A DNA stretch of 45,174 nt, taken from assembly GCA_001829005.1 (NCBI GenBank), contig MIAG01000005.1, positions 1 to 45,174 on the forward strand, given 5' to 3'. Both the position numbers and the translations under genes were made by a program. This stretch comes from Sphingobacteriia bacterium RIFOXYC2_FULL_35_18 (GTDB taxonomy: Bacteria; Bacteroidota; Bacteroidia; Chitinophagales; Chitinophagaceae). Below are positions 32,087-41,717 of this stretch, in pieces. The first letter of the stretch is position 1; each line of letters starts with the position of its first letter. The notes below the pieces were generated by a model. The model searched no databases. It saw only the letters and a program-made list of their open reading frames with translations, and had not been told where the DNA came from.

Positions 32087-32606
32087 CTTGGGCCGCAGTA
32101 GAAGCTACTAATAATCGCTCTTTCCAATCTTCATATAAGAACCCTTCTTGGTACATGGTATCTATATGTGCAATTAAGTGATCATAATATCCATTGCAGT
32201 TTAATATCACTATTTTTTTATTGTGAATTTTTAGGGTGTTCCATGTAAGCATTTCGAACAACTCGTCTAAAGTTCCATTACCGCCTGGCAAAATTATGGC
32301 TGCATCACAAAGTTCATAGAGCATTTTTTTTCGAACATGCATATCGGCCACTACCCTTAAATCGGTAATCCCTTTGTGTTGGTGCTCCCACTCTAACAAT
32401 ACTTCCGGTATAACTCCTATTACAGCTCCATCTCCTTGCATAACTGCATCAGCTACTGCTCCCATTAGGCCTTTATTGCCTCCTCCATATACCAGCGTAA
32501 TTTTTTCTTGAGCCATTAATTTTCCTAATTCAATTGTTTGCAACAAGAATTCAGGATCATTTCCAGATTTAGAACCACAGAAAACCGCTATATTTTTAAT
32601 TTTCAT
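32067..32606 (-). CDS. TIGR00730-type (LOG family) Rossmann-fold protein
   Basis: The 179-aa protein has the LOG-family signature PGGNGTLDELFEMLTW (PGGxGTxxE) and VYGGGNKGLMGAVADAVM. LOG proteins hydrolyse cytokinin riboside monophosphates; many bacterial members have no proven substrate. It is cytoplasmic and of normal length. Confidence 0.88.
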   Translation of the reverse strand: MKIKNIAVFCGSKSGNDPEFLLQTIELGKLMAQEKITLVYGGGNKGLMGAVADAVMQGDGAVIGVIPEVLLEWEHQHKGITDLRVVADMHVRKKMLYELCDAAIILPGGNGTLDELFEMLTWNTLKIHNKKIVILNCNGYYDHLIAHIDTMYQEGFLYEDWKERLLVASTAAQAIAFLH

Positions 32607-32684
32607 ATTATACCATTAGGACAGACAAAATACCTGAATTATTTTTACTACTTTACAAAATTCTTTTAACGAAACAAACCCCAT

Positions 32685-34139
32685 ATGTCTCCCTTATTGT
32701 TGTTTTCATTTGTTATAGGCTATTTCCTCATATTATTAGTAGTTGCTTGGTATACTGGAAGAAACAGTGATAACCATTCTTTTTTTATTGGAAACAAGAA
32801 TAGTAACTGGATGTTGGTGGCGTTTGGGATGGTGGGAACCTCTTTGAGTGGGGTTACATTTGTAAGCGTTCCTGGAGCAGTTGCCAAAGAATCCTTTGCT
32901 TACTTACAAATTACCATCGGTTATTTGTTTGGCTACCTAATGATTGCATATATTCTGTTGCCGCTTTATTATAAACTCAATCTCACTTCTATATATAATT
33001 ATCTAAGCTCTAGAATGGGATTTAATTCTTATAAAACAGGTTCTTCTTTTTTTATACTTTCGAGAACATTAGGTGCTACAGCCCGCTTGTATTTAGTAGT
33101 TAATATTTTACAAGAAGCGATTTTAAACAGTTTTAATATTCCATTTTGGGCAACTACGCTAATCATTTTAGTAATGATTCTATTGTACACTTTTGAAGGT
33201 GGAGTAAAAACCATTGTTTACACCGATACCCTTCAAACTACTTGTATGTTAGCTGGTTTAGTGATATGTGTTTTCTATATCCTAAACCAATTGAATATGG
33301 GCTTTGGAGATAGTTTACAAGCAATGAACGACAGAGGTTATTCTAAAATATTTTTTACTGATCCAAACAGTAAATTTTTCTTCTTAAAACAAATTATTGC
33401 AGGTGCATTTATTACGGTTACTATGACTGGTATGGACCAAGAAATGATGCAGAAAAATATATCAGTAAAAACATTAAAAGATTCTCAAAAAAATGTGATG
33501 TCTATGGCCATCACATTGGCTACCGTAATTGTCATCTTTTTGTTTTTAGGTGGCCTGCTTTATTTGTATGCAGAAAATTTAAATATTACAGTATCTGGAG
33601 ATAAAATTTTCCCTGTATTAGCAATGGAACATATGCCTCCCGTGGTTTCAGTCATTTTTATCATTGCACTAATCTCTGCCTTATTTCCGAGTGCAGATGG
33701 AGCAATCACTGCATTAACTTCTACTTTTTGCATAGACATTATTGGTATTCAAAGAAGAGCAGATTTAACCGAAGCTGCTCAGAAAAAAATCAGACAAAGA
33801 GTACACTTAACATTTGCAGCCATATTCCTTGTATTTGTGCTCATTTTCAAATGGGTTAATGACCCTAGTATGATTGGATTATTGCTCAAAATTGCTGCGT
33901 ATACCTATGGACCACTTTTAGGTTTATTCACTTTTGGAATCATCACAAAAAGAGTTGTAAAAGATGCATTGGTGCCCTATGTATGTATAGCAGCCCCAAT
34001 CATTTGTTTTATCATAGATAAATACCAAAAATCATTATTAGGCTCTTATGAGGTTGGATTAGAACTGTTAATCATCAACGGCACCATCACTTTTTTAGGG
34101 CTTATCCTCATATCTAAAAAAGGTAATGGAACTAATTAG
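32685..34139 (+). CDS. sodium/solute symporter (SSS family)
   Basis: The 484-aa protein has about 13 membrane helices and the family's conserved regions (GNKNSNWMLVAFGMVGTSLSG, YLSSRMGFNSYKTGSSFFIL, FEGGVKTIVYTDTLQTTCML). It couples uptake of an organic solute to Na+; the substrate cannot be inferred. Its 3' end overlaps the O-methyltransferase gene by 14 bases, and a run of four further genes follows on the same strand. Confidence 0.87.
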   Translation: MSPLLLFSFVIGYFLILLVVAWYTGRNSDNHSFFIGNKNSNWMLVAFGMVGTSLSGVTFVSVPGAVAKESFAYLQITIGYLFGYLMIAYILLPLYYKLNLTSIYNYLSSRMGFNSYKTGSSFFILSRTLGATARLYLVVNILQEAILNSFNIPFWATTLIILVMILLYTFEGGVKTIVYTDTLQTTCMLAGLVICVFYILNQLNMGFGDSLQAMNDRGYSKIFFTDPNSKFFFLKQIIAGAFITVTMTGMDQEMMQKNISVKTLKDSQKNVMSMAITLATVIVIFLFLGGLLYLYAENLNITVSGDKIFPVLAMEHMPPVVSVIFIIALISALFPSADGAITALTSTFCIDIIGIQRRADLTEAAQKKIRQRVHLTFAAIFLVFVLIFKWVNDPSMIGLLLKIAAYTYGPLLGLFTFGIITKRVVKDALVPYVCIAAPIICFIIDKYQKSLLGSYEVGLELLIINGTITFLGLILISKKGNGTN

Positions 34140-34764
34140 CCCTCTTATTGAAAATTATATTGCTCAGTTTACGAGTCCTGAGCCAATTGAATTAGAAGAA
34201 GTCAATAAGGCAACTGCTGCAAAACATCCATTGGCGCATATGATTAGCGGTCATGTGCAAGGACAATTTCTAGGTCTAATTTGTGCCATGTTAAAACCAA
34301 AATATGTACTAGAAATAGGCACTTTTACGGGCTACAGCGCCCTTTGCATGCAAAGATATCTGCCAAAAGAAGGCATGATTCATACCATTGAAATAAGACC
34401 TGAAGATGGGGCCACGGCTGCTGAAAATTTTAGCAAATTGAATGCAAATAAGCAAATAACTTTGCATATAGGCGATGCTAAAGAAATCATTAGTCAGCTA
34501 CCCTATCAATGGGATCTTGTTTTTATTGATGCCGATAAAACAGGCTATATCAACTATTATGAAATGGTTGTTCCTCTGTTAGCAAAAGATGGGATTATTA
34601 TAGCAGACAATGTGTTGTTTCATGGGCAAGTATTAGAAGAACCATTAAAAGGGAAAAACGCCAAAGCTGTACACGCTTTTAACCAGCATGTTCAGCAGGA
34701 CCCTAGAACAGAACAAGTGATGTTGTCTATCAGAGATGGATTAACCATCATCAAAAAGAAATGA
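34126..34764 (+). CDS. class I O-methyltransferase (COMT-like)
   Basis: The 212-aa protein has the SAM-binding motif VLEIGTFTGYSALCM, the metal-site motif DADKTGYINYYE and IADNVLFHG, as in small-molecule O-methyltransferases of the catechol type. The acceptor is unknown. It overlaps its neighbours on both sides (14 and 4 bases), so it is part of a translationally coupled run. Confidence 0.87.
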   Translation: MELISPLIENYIAQFTSPEPIELEEVNKATAAKHPLAHMISGHVQGQFLGLICAMLKPKYVLEIGTFTGYSALCMQRYLPKEGMIHTIEIRPEDGATAAENFSKLNANKQITLHIGDAKEIISQLPYQWDLVFIDADKTGYINYYEMVVPLLAKDGIIIADNVLFHGQVLEEPLKGKNAKAVHAFNQHVQQDPRTEQVMLSIRDGLTIIKKK

Positions 34765-35831
34765 GTAAAATGAAATTGATTGTAACCGTAGTTGGTCTAA
34801 TGCTATTTTTTCAAATAAATGCACAGAATAGTAAAACTGTTGCGTACATTGATCAATACAAAGAAACTGCCATCAATGAAATGATTCGTTCGGGCGTACC
34901 GGCAGCAATTACACTTGCACAAGCTGTTCTTGAATCTCAATCAGGAGAAAGTGATTTAGTAAAAAGATCGAATAATCACTTTGGTATTAAATGTAAACCG
35001 GAATGGACTGGCGCACGAACTTTTCATGATGACGATGCAAAAGGGGAATGCTTTAGAGTTTATGAGAATCCGGAAGCATCTTTTAAAGACCATTCCGATT
35101 TTTTAAGAACTAGGGCCCATTATCAATTCTTATTTAATTTGAGCCCAACTGATTCTGAAGCTTGGGCAAAAGGATTAAAAAAAGCAGGCTATGCTACTGC
35201 GCCAACTTATCCGCAAAAGCTTATCAAAATAATTAAGGACTACCAACTAGACCAATACAATTTGATTGCATTGGCTAGAGTAAAAAATCCTATCGCTCCA
35301 ATTGTAGAAACCATTCCAATTGAATCTACACCAAGTGAAAAAACAAGTACCCCTATCCAAGAAAAAGAACCGGATTCGGAAACAACTGAATCTGAAACAT
35401 ATATACCAACTAGCAAAAAAAATATTGACCAATCAAACAGTAAATATGGTCATCTAAATTTTCCTGAAGGATTATTTACTATTAACAATACAAGTGTAGT
35501 ATTAGCCAAATCAGGTGCCTCATTGCTTGCTATAGCTCACCAATACAATATCTCTTTATCAAAGTTGCTTTTGTATAACGATATGAACGAAGTGGATATA
35601 CTTAAAGAAGACCAACTCATTTATTTAGAAAGAAAACAAAAAAAAGGCGAGAATGATTTTCATATTGTAAAGAAAGGTGAAACCCTAAATGAAATTTCAC
35701 AATTAACTGGAGTAAGGTTAGAAAGTATTTTATTGTATAATAAATGGAGTAAATCAACCCTTCCTATCCCTGGCAGTAAAGTTTATTTAAAAAGTCTGAT
35801 TGAAAATAAAACAACCCCTAACAAAAAATAA
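34761..35831 (+). CDS. exported glucosaminidase with two LysM domains
   Basis: The 356-aa protein has a signal peptide (to about FFQINAQ). A glucosaminidase domain (about 25-165) carries ITLAQAVLESQSGESDL and NNHFGIKCKPEWTGARTF. After a polar linker come two LysM peptidoglycan-binding modules (about 245-290 and 298-345). It should cleave peptidoglycan in the periplasm, in cell-wall turnover or division. Confidence 0.85.
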   Translation: MSKMKLIVTVVGLMLFFQINAQNSKTVAYIDQYKETAINEMIRSGVPAAITLAQAVLESQSGESDLVKRSNNHFGIKCKPEWTGARTFHDDDAKGECFRVYENPEASFKDHSDFLRTRAHYQFLFNLSPTDSEAWAKGLKKAGYATAPTYPQKLIKIIKDYQLDQYNLIALARVKNPIAPIVETIPIESTPSEKTSTPIQEKEPDSETTESETYIPTSKKNIDQSNSKYGHLNFPEGLFTINNTSVVLAKSGASLLAIAHQYNISLSKLLLYNDMNEVDILKEDQLIYLERKQKKGENDFHIVKKGETLNEISQLTGVRLESILLYNKWSKSTLPIPGSKVYLKSLIENKTTPNKK

Positions 35832-35833
35832 GC

Positions 35834-36376
35834 ATGTCCAATATTACTTTGTTCAATAAAACTTTTGAGCCCTATTTACCCGAATCATTAATTCAAGAAA
35901 AAATTAAAGAGCTAGGGGAAATCATTAGTAAAGAATACGAAGGAAAGCGACCCTTATTCATTGGAGTTTTAAATGGATCATTCATGTTTGCTGCTGACCT
36001 ATTTAAACAAATTTCTATTGAAGCAGAAATCTGTTTTATTAAGTTGGCTTCTTATAAGGGAACTAAGTCTACAGGAAATGTAATTACTGCAATAGGATTA
36101 GACACTGATATAAGAGATAGGCACTTAATTTTATTAGAAGATATTATTGATACAGGTAAAACGATGAACGAGTTTATACCTCAATTGTATCACCAACAGC
36201 CTGCATCTATTAAAATGGCGGTTCTATTGCATAAACCAGATGCCACTATTTACCCTGTACAAATTGACTATTGTTGTTTTAGTATTCCCGACCGTTTCGT
36301 TTTAGGATACGGATTAGACTACGACGGATTTGGTAGAAACCTGAAAGAAATTTATCAGTTAAAAGAAACAGAATAG
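35834..36376 (+). CDS. hpt: hypoxanthine phosphoribosyltransferase
   Basis: Hpt salvages hypoxanthine (and often guanine) with PRPP. The 180-aa protein has the PRPP-binding motif LILLEDIIDTGKTMNEF and FIKLASYKGTKSTG of the HPRT family. It is two bases from the preceding stop, cotranscribed with the glucosaminidase. Confidence 0.9.
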   Translation: MSNITLFNKTFEPYLPESLIQEKIKELGEIISKEYEGKRPLFIGVLNGSFMFAADLFKQISIEAEICFIKLASYKGTKSTGNVITAIGLDTDIRDRHLILLEDIIDTGKTMNEFIPQLYHQQPASIKMAVLLHKPDATIYPVQIDYCCFSIPDRFVLGYGLDYDGFGRNLKEIYQLKETE

Positions 36377-36423
36377 TTAGCACTAAGAAGTAAGAATCAG
36401 CAAGTTTGCTTAAATTGTAAAGG

Positions 36424-38172
36424 ATGTATCGATTGCTCATCATATTGATTTCATTCTTTTACACTTCAACTACTGGTGCCCAATATTATTTAAGGGGTGA
36501 AATAAAAGACAATAGAGGCAAAAAGCTTGAAGGAGTTACTATTCATTTACAATCAAAAGGGAGCGTCCCATTTTTAAGTGGAAAGGATGGGGATTTTGGA
36601 ATCCCATTAAATAAAATTGCTGATAGCATTTATTTATCGTTACCTGGATATGAAACAACTAAAGCCTGGGTTCATGCAGGCATTTTTCAACAGCTCACGT
36701 TAAATATGTTGCCCAATACAGCTAGTTTGTATCAAAAGAATTTAGCTTCAGTAATCACCAATTTAAACCCATCCCAAACATCGCTTTATGCAGGTATGGG
36801 CGAAAGCTATAGCGGATTAATAGAGAATGGATTTATACAAGCATCCCAATATCCAGAAACAGGATTTTCGTTAAATATTGATAAAGCGGCGTATAGTAAT
36901 ATAAGAAGATTTCTATCTAACGAAATGTATGTGCCAATAGATGCAATAAGAACAGAAGAAATGCTGAATTACTTTTCATTTGAAAATAAAAATAAAAATT
37001 ACTCTAACCATTTTCAGCTTGAATCCATTTTAACCGATTGTCCGTGGAATATTGAAAGTCAATTATTACTGATTAACTTATCTGCCCCTAAAATTAAGCT
37101 AGATCATATACCACCTAGCAACCTTGTTTTTTTAATTGATGTTTCTGGCTCAATGGACCACCCCAATCGATTACCTTTATTGCAATCTGCTTTTAAATTA
37201 CTTACAGCCAATTTAAGAAGCATTGATACGGTAAGTATTGTAACTTATGGGGGCAATGTTTCCATTGCTTTATATCCTACTAGTGGGGCTGAAAAACAAA
37301 CCATCAACACAGTTATAGATTCATTAAGTGCAAATGGAGAAACACCAGGAGAAAATGCCATTAAAGTGGCCTATAATTTAGCAAAAGGCAGTTTTATACA
37401 AGGCGGTAATAACAGAGTAATCTTAGCAACAGATGGAGACTTCAATGTAGGTCAAAGAACAGAAAAAGAATTGGAAGAGATGATTGTAGGATATAAAGAG
37501 TCAGGTATTTTATTAACCTGCTTAGGTGTTGGAATGGGTAATTATAAAGACAGCAAATTAGAAACATTATCAAAAAAAGGAAGTGGTAATTTTGCCTATA
37601 TAGATAAAATTGCAGAAGCAGAAAAAGTATTGGTTAATGAATTCACTACTACTTTGTACTCCGTTGCGAGAAATGCCATTTTAAATATTCAATTTAATAA
37701 GGAAGCTATTAATTCTTATAGGCTGATTGGTTTCGACAACAAAAAAGATGCAGTTGCAGACAGCACTGCAAAATTGAGTGGCGGCGAATTAGGAAGTGGG
37801 CATAATTCAATTGCACTATTCGAAATAACACCAACAAAAAAATATATGCCCAGTTCACTTGCTGCTGTAGCAGTTGAGTTTGAATCGAATTATAGTAGTC
37901 AAAAAGAAACAGATAAATTCAATTTAACAAATAAGCTCAGTAGTTTAATTGAAATAGATTCATCCTATAGACGATCTATAGCAGTTGCTGCATTTGCAGG
38001 AGTTCTTAGAAAATCAAGTTTTATGAACGCGTATCAATTCAATCAAGTGTATAATTTAGCTGCAACCGCTTGCAACCCTACTAATAAGTTACACAATGAG
38101 TTATTACAATTAATTCAGAAAGCAGATAAAATATACAACCCTTCGAAAAGAAAAAAGCCTCGCAATCATTAG
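36424..38172 (+). CDS. VWA-domain protein with N-terminal CarboxypepD_reg-like domain (YfbK-like)
   Basis: The 582-aa protein has a signal peptide (to about TTGAQ), a CarboxypepD_reg-like module (about 20-95, LRGEIKDNRGKKLEGVTIHL), the YfbK-type N-terminal region (SQYPETGFSLNIDKAAYSN), a VWA domain with the MIDAS motif DVSGSM (about 245-410), and a DUF3520-like C-terminal region. VWA domains bind metal-dependent partners; the role is unknown. A hairpin terminator overlaps its stop. Confidence 0.85.
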   Translation: MYRLLIILISFFYTSTTGAQYYLRGEIKDNRGKKLEGVTIHLQSKGSVPFLSGKDGDFGIPLNKIADSIYLSLPGYETTKAWVHAGIFQQLTLNMLPNTASLYQKNLASVITNLNPSQTSLYAGMGESYSGLIENGFIQASQYPETGFSLNIDKAAYSNIRRFLSNEMYVPIDAIRTEEMLNYFSFENKNKNYSNHFQLESILTDCPWNIESQLLLINLSAPKIKLDHIPPSNLVFLIDVSGSMDHPNRLPLLQSAFKLLTANLRSIDTVSIVTYGGNVSIALYPTSGAEKQTINTVIDSLSANGETPGENAIKVAYNLAKGSFIQGGNNRVILATDGDFNVGQRTEKELEEMIVGYKESGILLTCLGVGMGNYKDSKLETLSKKGSGNFAYIDKIAEAEKVLVNEFTTTLYSVARNAILNIQFNKEAINSYRLIGFDNKKDAVADSTAKLSGGELGSGHNSIALFEITPTKKYMPSSLAAVAVEFESNYSSQKETDKFNLTNKLSSLIEIDSSYRRSIAVAAFAGVLRKSSFMNAYQFNQVYNLAATACNPTNKLHNELLQLIQKADKIYNPSKRKKPRNH

Positions 38173-38191
38173 TTAATACAATTGCAAGGCT
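38156..38191. terminator. hairpin terminator between the VWA gene and dnaJ
   Basis: AGCCTCGCAAT (38156-38166) pairs with ATTGCAAGGCT (38181-38191) at 10 of 11 positions. It overlaps the VWA stop (38170-38172) and lies 20 bases from the dnaJ stop, so it can serve both convergent genes. Confidence 0.75.
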
Positions 38192-38210
38192 CTAAATAAA
38201 TTAATACAGT

Positions 38211-39383
38211 TTAACTAAAAGCTTCCTTAACTCTATCAAAAAAGCTTTTTTCTCCTTTAGCAGGATTGGGTTTAAAGTTACCGCTTGAATTAAATTTCTC
38301 CAAAGCTTGTTTTTCTTCTGCACTTACACTTTGAGGTGTCCAAACATTCACATTAATTAGTTGATCGCCTCTATGATAACCTTGTACTTCAGGGAATCCC
38401 TTTCCTTTTAACCTGAATATCTTTCCGCTCTGTGTGCCTGCGGGAATTTTAATTTTGGCCCTGCCGTCTATTGTTGGAACTTCTACTTGTGTTCCAAATA
38501 CTGCATCAGGAAAAGAGATATATAAATCATAAGCAACATTTAAACCATCTCTATGAAGCTCTTCGTGTGATTCTTCTTCAATTTGAATAATCAAGTCTCC
38601 ATTAGATCCACCTCTCTCGCCCGCGTTCCCTTTACCGCTCATGCTCAATTGCATTCCCTCTTGAACACCAGCTGGTATTTCAATGCTGATGGTCTCTTCC
38701 CCATATACACGTCCTTCACCTTTACAAGAACCACATTTTGATGTAATAGTTGTACCCTCTCCATTACAGCTTGGGCAAGTAGAAACAGTTTGCATTTGTC
38801 CTAGGAAAGTACTGGTAACTTTTCTTACTTGTCCAGATCCTCCACAAGTAGAACAAGACTGTGTACTGTTTTTATCTTTAGCACCACTGCCTGTACAAGT
38901 AGTACAAACAACATGCTTTTTTACTTTTACATTCTTCGTAACTCCTTTGGCAATTTCTTCGTAGTTCAACTTTAGCTTGATGCGCAAGTTAGATCCTCTT
39001 GTTCCACGTTGTCTTCCACCGCCACCACGCTGTCTGCCGCCACCGCCAAAGAAACTTCCAAACATATCATCGCCAAAAATATCTCCGAACTGGCTGAAAA
39101 TATCGTCCATATTCATGCCTGCACCACCACCATAGTTTCCACCACCACCAGTTCCAGGACCAAACGCAGCATGACCGTAACGATCATATTTGGCTTTCTT
39201 ATCAGCATCACTCAATACTTCATAAGCTTCTGCCGCTTCTTTGAACTTTTCTTCTGCTGCTTTATCTCCTGGATTTCTATCAGGGTGAAATTGCATGGCT
39301 GTTTTGCGGTAAGCCTTTTTTATTTCATCCGCTGATGCAGATTTAGATACCCCTAGTATTTCGTAAAAATCTCTTTTTGCCAT
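38211..39383 (-). CDS. dnaJ: chaperone DnaJ
   Basis: DnaJ (Hsp40) stimulates DnaK ATPase activity. The 390-aa protein has a J domain with HPD at 33-35, a Gly/Phe region (about 70-135, [16 protein letters not shown]), four CxxCxGxG zinc motifs ([32 protein letters not shown]) and a C-terminal substrate-binding region. It is 15 bases after grpE, forming a grpE-dnaJ pair. dnaK is not in the window. Confidence 0.95.
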   Translation of the reverse strand: MAKRDFYEILGVSKSASADEIKKAYRKTAMQFHPDRNPGDKAAEEKFKEAAEAYEVLSDADKKAKYDRYGHAAFGPGTGGGGNYGGGAGMNMDDIFSQFGDIFGDDMFGSFFGGGGRQRGGGGRQRGTRGSNLRIKLKLNYEEIAKGVTKNVKVKKHVVCTTCTGSGAKDKNSTQSCSTCGGSGQVRKVTSTFLGQMQTVSTCPSCNGEGTTITSKCGSCKGEGRVYGEETISIEIPAGVQEGMQLSMSGKGNAGERGGSNGDLIIQIEEESHEELHRDGLNVAYDLYISFPDAVFGTQVEVPTIDGRAKIKIPAGTQSGKIFRLKGKGFPEVQGYHRGDQLINVNVWTPQSVSAEEKQALEKFNSSGNFKPNPAKGEKSFFDRVKEAFS

Positions 39384-39398
39384 AAAATTTAAATTGGA

Positions 39399-39968
39399 TT
39401 ATTTTCCTACAACCACTTTAGCAAAGCGAATCAATTTGTCGTTCAAAAAATAACCCTTGGTTACTTCATCAATTACTTTACCCTTCAATTCTTCAGTAGG
39501 AGCAGGAATTTCAGTAATGGCTTCATGTTTTTCTACATCAAAGTCGGTTTGAATACTTTCCATCACTTTAACGCCTTTTTGTTGTAATGTGCTGCGCAGC
39601 TTATTAAATACCAACAAAATGCCTTCTTTCTGAACCGCTATATCATCATTGCCATTTAATTGCTTTTCTGCCCTATCACAATCATCCAACACATCTAACA
39701 AAGAAACAATCACGTCTTTTCCGGCTGTTTGAATCAATTCCAACCTTTCTTTAGCCGTTCTTCTTCTAAAATTGTCGAATTCGGCCATTAAACGGAGGTA
39801 TTTATCCTTTTGTTCTGCCAATTCTTCTTCTAATTTGGCCATTGCAGTTTCTTCCGCTACTGGTTCATTTAAATGGGCAGTTCCAGCTGCAGTTTCGTCA
39901 GCATTAATGTCCATATCTGCTGTTTTTTCGGTTGTTTCACTATTATTTGGTAATTCTTGCTCTTCCAT
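39399..39968 (-). CDS. grpE: nucleotide exchange factor GrpE
   Basis: GrpE releases ADP from DnaK. The 189-aa protein has an acidic N-terminal region, a long coiled coil (about 50-100, LEEELAEQKDKYLRLMAEFD), and the conserved FDNFRRRTAKERLELIQTAG and KVVVGK ending. I chose the start MEEQELPNN (39968); the longer frame runs into the divergent rlmI gene. It precedes dnaJ. Confidence 0.92.
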   Translation of the reverse strand: MEEQELPNNSETTEKTADMDINADETAAGTAHLNEPVAEETAMAKLEEELAEQKDKYLRLMAEFDNFRRRTAKERLELIQTAGKDVIVSLLDVLDDCDRAEKQLNGNDDIAVQKEGILLVFNKLRSTLQQKGVKVMESIQTDFDVEKHEAITEIPAPTEELKGKVIDEVTKGYFLNDKLIRFAKVVVGK

Positions 39969-39986
39969 GGTATAAAATATTTGATA

Positions 39987-39998
39987 GCCTATATAGGC
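39987..39998. promoter_or_regulatory. 12-bp perfect palindrome upstream of grpE
   Basis: GCCTATATAGGC is a perfect palindrome 18 bases upstream of the grpE start, between grpE (-) and rlmI (+). It could be a regulator site for the heat-shock operon, although it does not match CIRCE. Confidence 0.3.
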
Positions 39999-40049
39999 AA
40001 TAATTTTGCCACGCAAAGAAAAGGGAAAAATTGACAGTTCTAGCCGGCT

Positions 40050-40057
40050 TATATTTG
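40050..40057 (+). promoter_or_regulatory. -7 element (TAnnTTTG) of rlmI
   Basis: TATATTTG matches TAnnTTTG and lies four bases before ATG 40062. TTGACA at 40031 may be the -33 part, with a slightly short spacing. A leaderless transcript is implied. Confidence 0.55.
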
Positions 40058-40061
40058 CCAA

Positions 40062-41237
40062 ATGATTAAGGTATACCTGAGAAAAAAAATAGCACCTAGA
40101 ATTGCGAATGGACATCCTTGGATTTATGGCAATGAAGTGGATAGGGTTGCAGGTAACCCAGAACCTGGTGAAATTGTAGAAGTTCGATTTGCCGACGGCA
40201 AATTGGCTGGTGTTGGATATTATAACCCTCAATCGCAAATAGTAGTCCGTTTGCTTAGCCGAAAAATTGAAGAAATAAACGAAGCATTTTTTTACCAACG
40301 AATTTTACAAGCCTGGCAGTATCGCCAAAAAACAGGTTATACAGAGAATTGCAGATTGGTATTTGGAGAAGCGGATCAACTACCTGCCTTAATCATTGAT
40401 AAATTCAACGACTATTTTGTTATTCAAACATTAGCATTAGGTATAGATCTTTGGAAACCAGCCATTATCAATGCTTTGGAAACCATTTTTAAGCCTAAAG
40501 GTATTTACGAGCGCAACGATGTACCAGTTAGAACTTTAGAAGGATTAGAACAACAGAAGGGTTTTTTATCCGCTCCTTTCGATACTAATATAATCATCAA
40601 AGAAAATGGACTACAATTTTATGTAGATATAGAAAATGGCCAAAAGACTGGTTATTTTTTAGACCAACAAGACAATAGAAGAGCCATTCAACATATTGTA
40701 AAAGGAGCGGAAGTAATGGGTGCTTTTACCTATACTGGAACTTTTGAAATTCATGCTGCACACTATGGTGCTAAATCTGTTTTAGGAATTGATATTTCGG
40801 AGCAAGCGGTTGCACAAGCCAATAAAAATGCTGCATTAAATGGATTAGAAAAAATAGTAGAATTTAAAGCTATGAATGCTTTTGATGTGCTAAAAGATTG
40901 GGGCAAAGATGGACCGCTGTATGATGTGGTGATGTTAGATCCCCCCGCATTTACTAAGAGCAGAGAGAATATTCAAAAAGCAGTTACAGGTTATAAAGAA
41001 ATTAATTTAAGGGGAATGAAACTAATACGCAACGGGGGCTTCCTCGTTACATCTAGCTGTACTAATTTGGTGAATCCAGAACTGTTTTTACACACCATTA
41101 ATGCTGCAGCTAAAGATGCACGCAAACGAATTAAACAAGTTACTTTTCAAGCACAAGCAAGTGATCATCCAATTATTTGGGGGATGGAAAATACCAACTA
41201 TTTAAAATTCTTAATTGTAGAAGTGACAGATAGATAA
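40062..41237 (+). CDS. 23S rRNA (cytosine-1962-C5)-methyltransferase, RlmI-like
   Basis: The 391-aa protein has an N-terminal PUA-like domain (about 1-80), and a C-terminal SAM domain with VMGAFTYTGTFEIHAAHYGA, GIDIS, VVMLDPPAFTKS, and the catalytic Cys in VTSSCTNL. This pattern belongs to the RlmI/RlmL-type C5-methyltransferases of 23S rRNA. The exact target is assigned by family. Confidence 0.85.
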   Translation: MIKVYLRKKIAPRIANGHPWIYGNEVDRVAGNPEPGEIVEVRFADGKLAGVGYYNPQSQIVVRLLSRKIEEINEAFFYQRILQAWQYRQKTGYTENCRLVFGEADQLPALIIDKFNDYFVIQTLALGIDLWKPAIINALETIFKPKGIYERNDVPVRTLEGLEQQKGFLSAPFDTNIIIKENGLQFYVDIENGQKTGYFLDQQDNRRAIQHIVKGAEVMGAFTYTGTFEIHAAHYGAKSVLGIDISEQAVAQANKNAALNGLEKIVEFKAMNAFDVLKDWGKDGPLYDVVMLDPPAFTKSRENIQKAVTGYKEINLRGMKLIRNGGFLVTSSCTNLVNPELFLHTINAAAKDARKRIKQVTFQAQASDHPIIWGMENTNYLKFLIVEVTDR

Positions 41238-41249
41238 AGTGATAGATAG

Positions 41250-41609
41250 TTATCTGGCTACTTGAAATTTCCCCGACTCAATGATTCTGCCAGAGCGATC
41301 TTTTAATTGATAAATGTATAAACCCCTGTAATAATTGTCATCAAAATAAATGGTGAGCTTAGACGCATTCACTCTTTGTGAACTCATTTTTCTTCCCATG
41401 AAATTGAACACTTCTAGGGTATAAGACTTGTCTACAGAAGGATCCATTTGAAAATGGATATATTGCGTTGCAGGGTTGGGATAGAATCGTTGGATTTTAT
41501 TATCGGAGTTTACAGATGCAGCAAAGTCTACAGGATTACCATTCACTACAAAACAACTGCAGCCAATAGCAAAAAATACCCATAAAATTGATCTGTAAAG
41601 AATCTTCAT
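41250..41609 (-). CDS. small protein mostly composed of a T9SS type A sorting domain
   Basis: The 119-aa product has a signal peptide and then, after about 15 residues, a T9SS type A C-terminal domain: [49 protein letters not shown]. There is no passenger domain. It could be a very small surface protein, or a remnant of a larger one. A TATTTTTG promoter element lies at 41654-41661. Confidence 0.8.
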   Translation of the reverse strand: MKILYRSILWVFFAIGCSCFVVNGNPVDFAASVNSDNKIQRFYPNPATQYIHFQMDPSVDKSYTLEVFNFMGRKMSSQRVNASKLTIYFDDNYYRGLYIYQLKDRSGRIIESGKFQVAR

Positions 41610-41653
41610 TCAACTTATTGTCTAATGAAGTTAAATAGTATTTGGGGAAATAC

Positions 41654-41661
41654 CAAAAATA
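41654..41661 (-). promoter_or_regulatory. -7 element (TAnnTTTG) of the small T9SS protein
   Basis: The - strand reads TATTTTTG, about 45 bases before the 41609 start. It matches TAnnTTTG; a -33 TTG is not obvious. Confidence 0.4.
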
Positions 41662-41664
41662 CCC

Positions 41665-41702
41665 ACGGTGTTGCTTTTCAATAATTTGAGGAACAACACC
41701 GT
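41665..41702 (-). terminator. stem-loop after the peroxiredoxin gene
   Basis: ACGGTGTTG (41665-41673) pairs perfectly with CAACACCGT (41694-41702) around a 20-base loop, about 16 bases past the peroxiredoxin stop on the - strand. It lacks a strong T-run, so it may be a weak terminator. Confidence 0.6.
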
Positions 41703-41717
41703 AGATATACAATTAAA

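Noticed and set aside
39987..39998. CIRCE element for HrcA
   Set aside because: The palindrome GCCTATATAGGC does not have the CIRCE TTAGCACTC-N9-GAGTGCTAA form.
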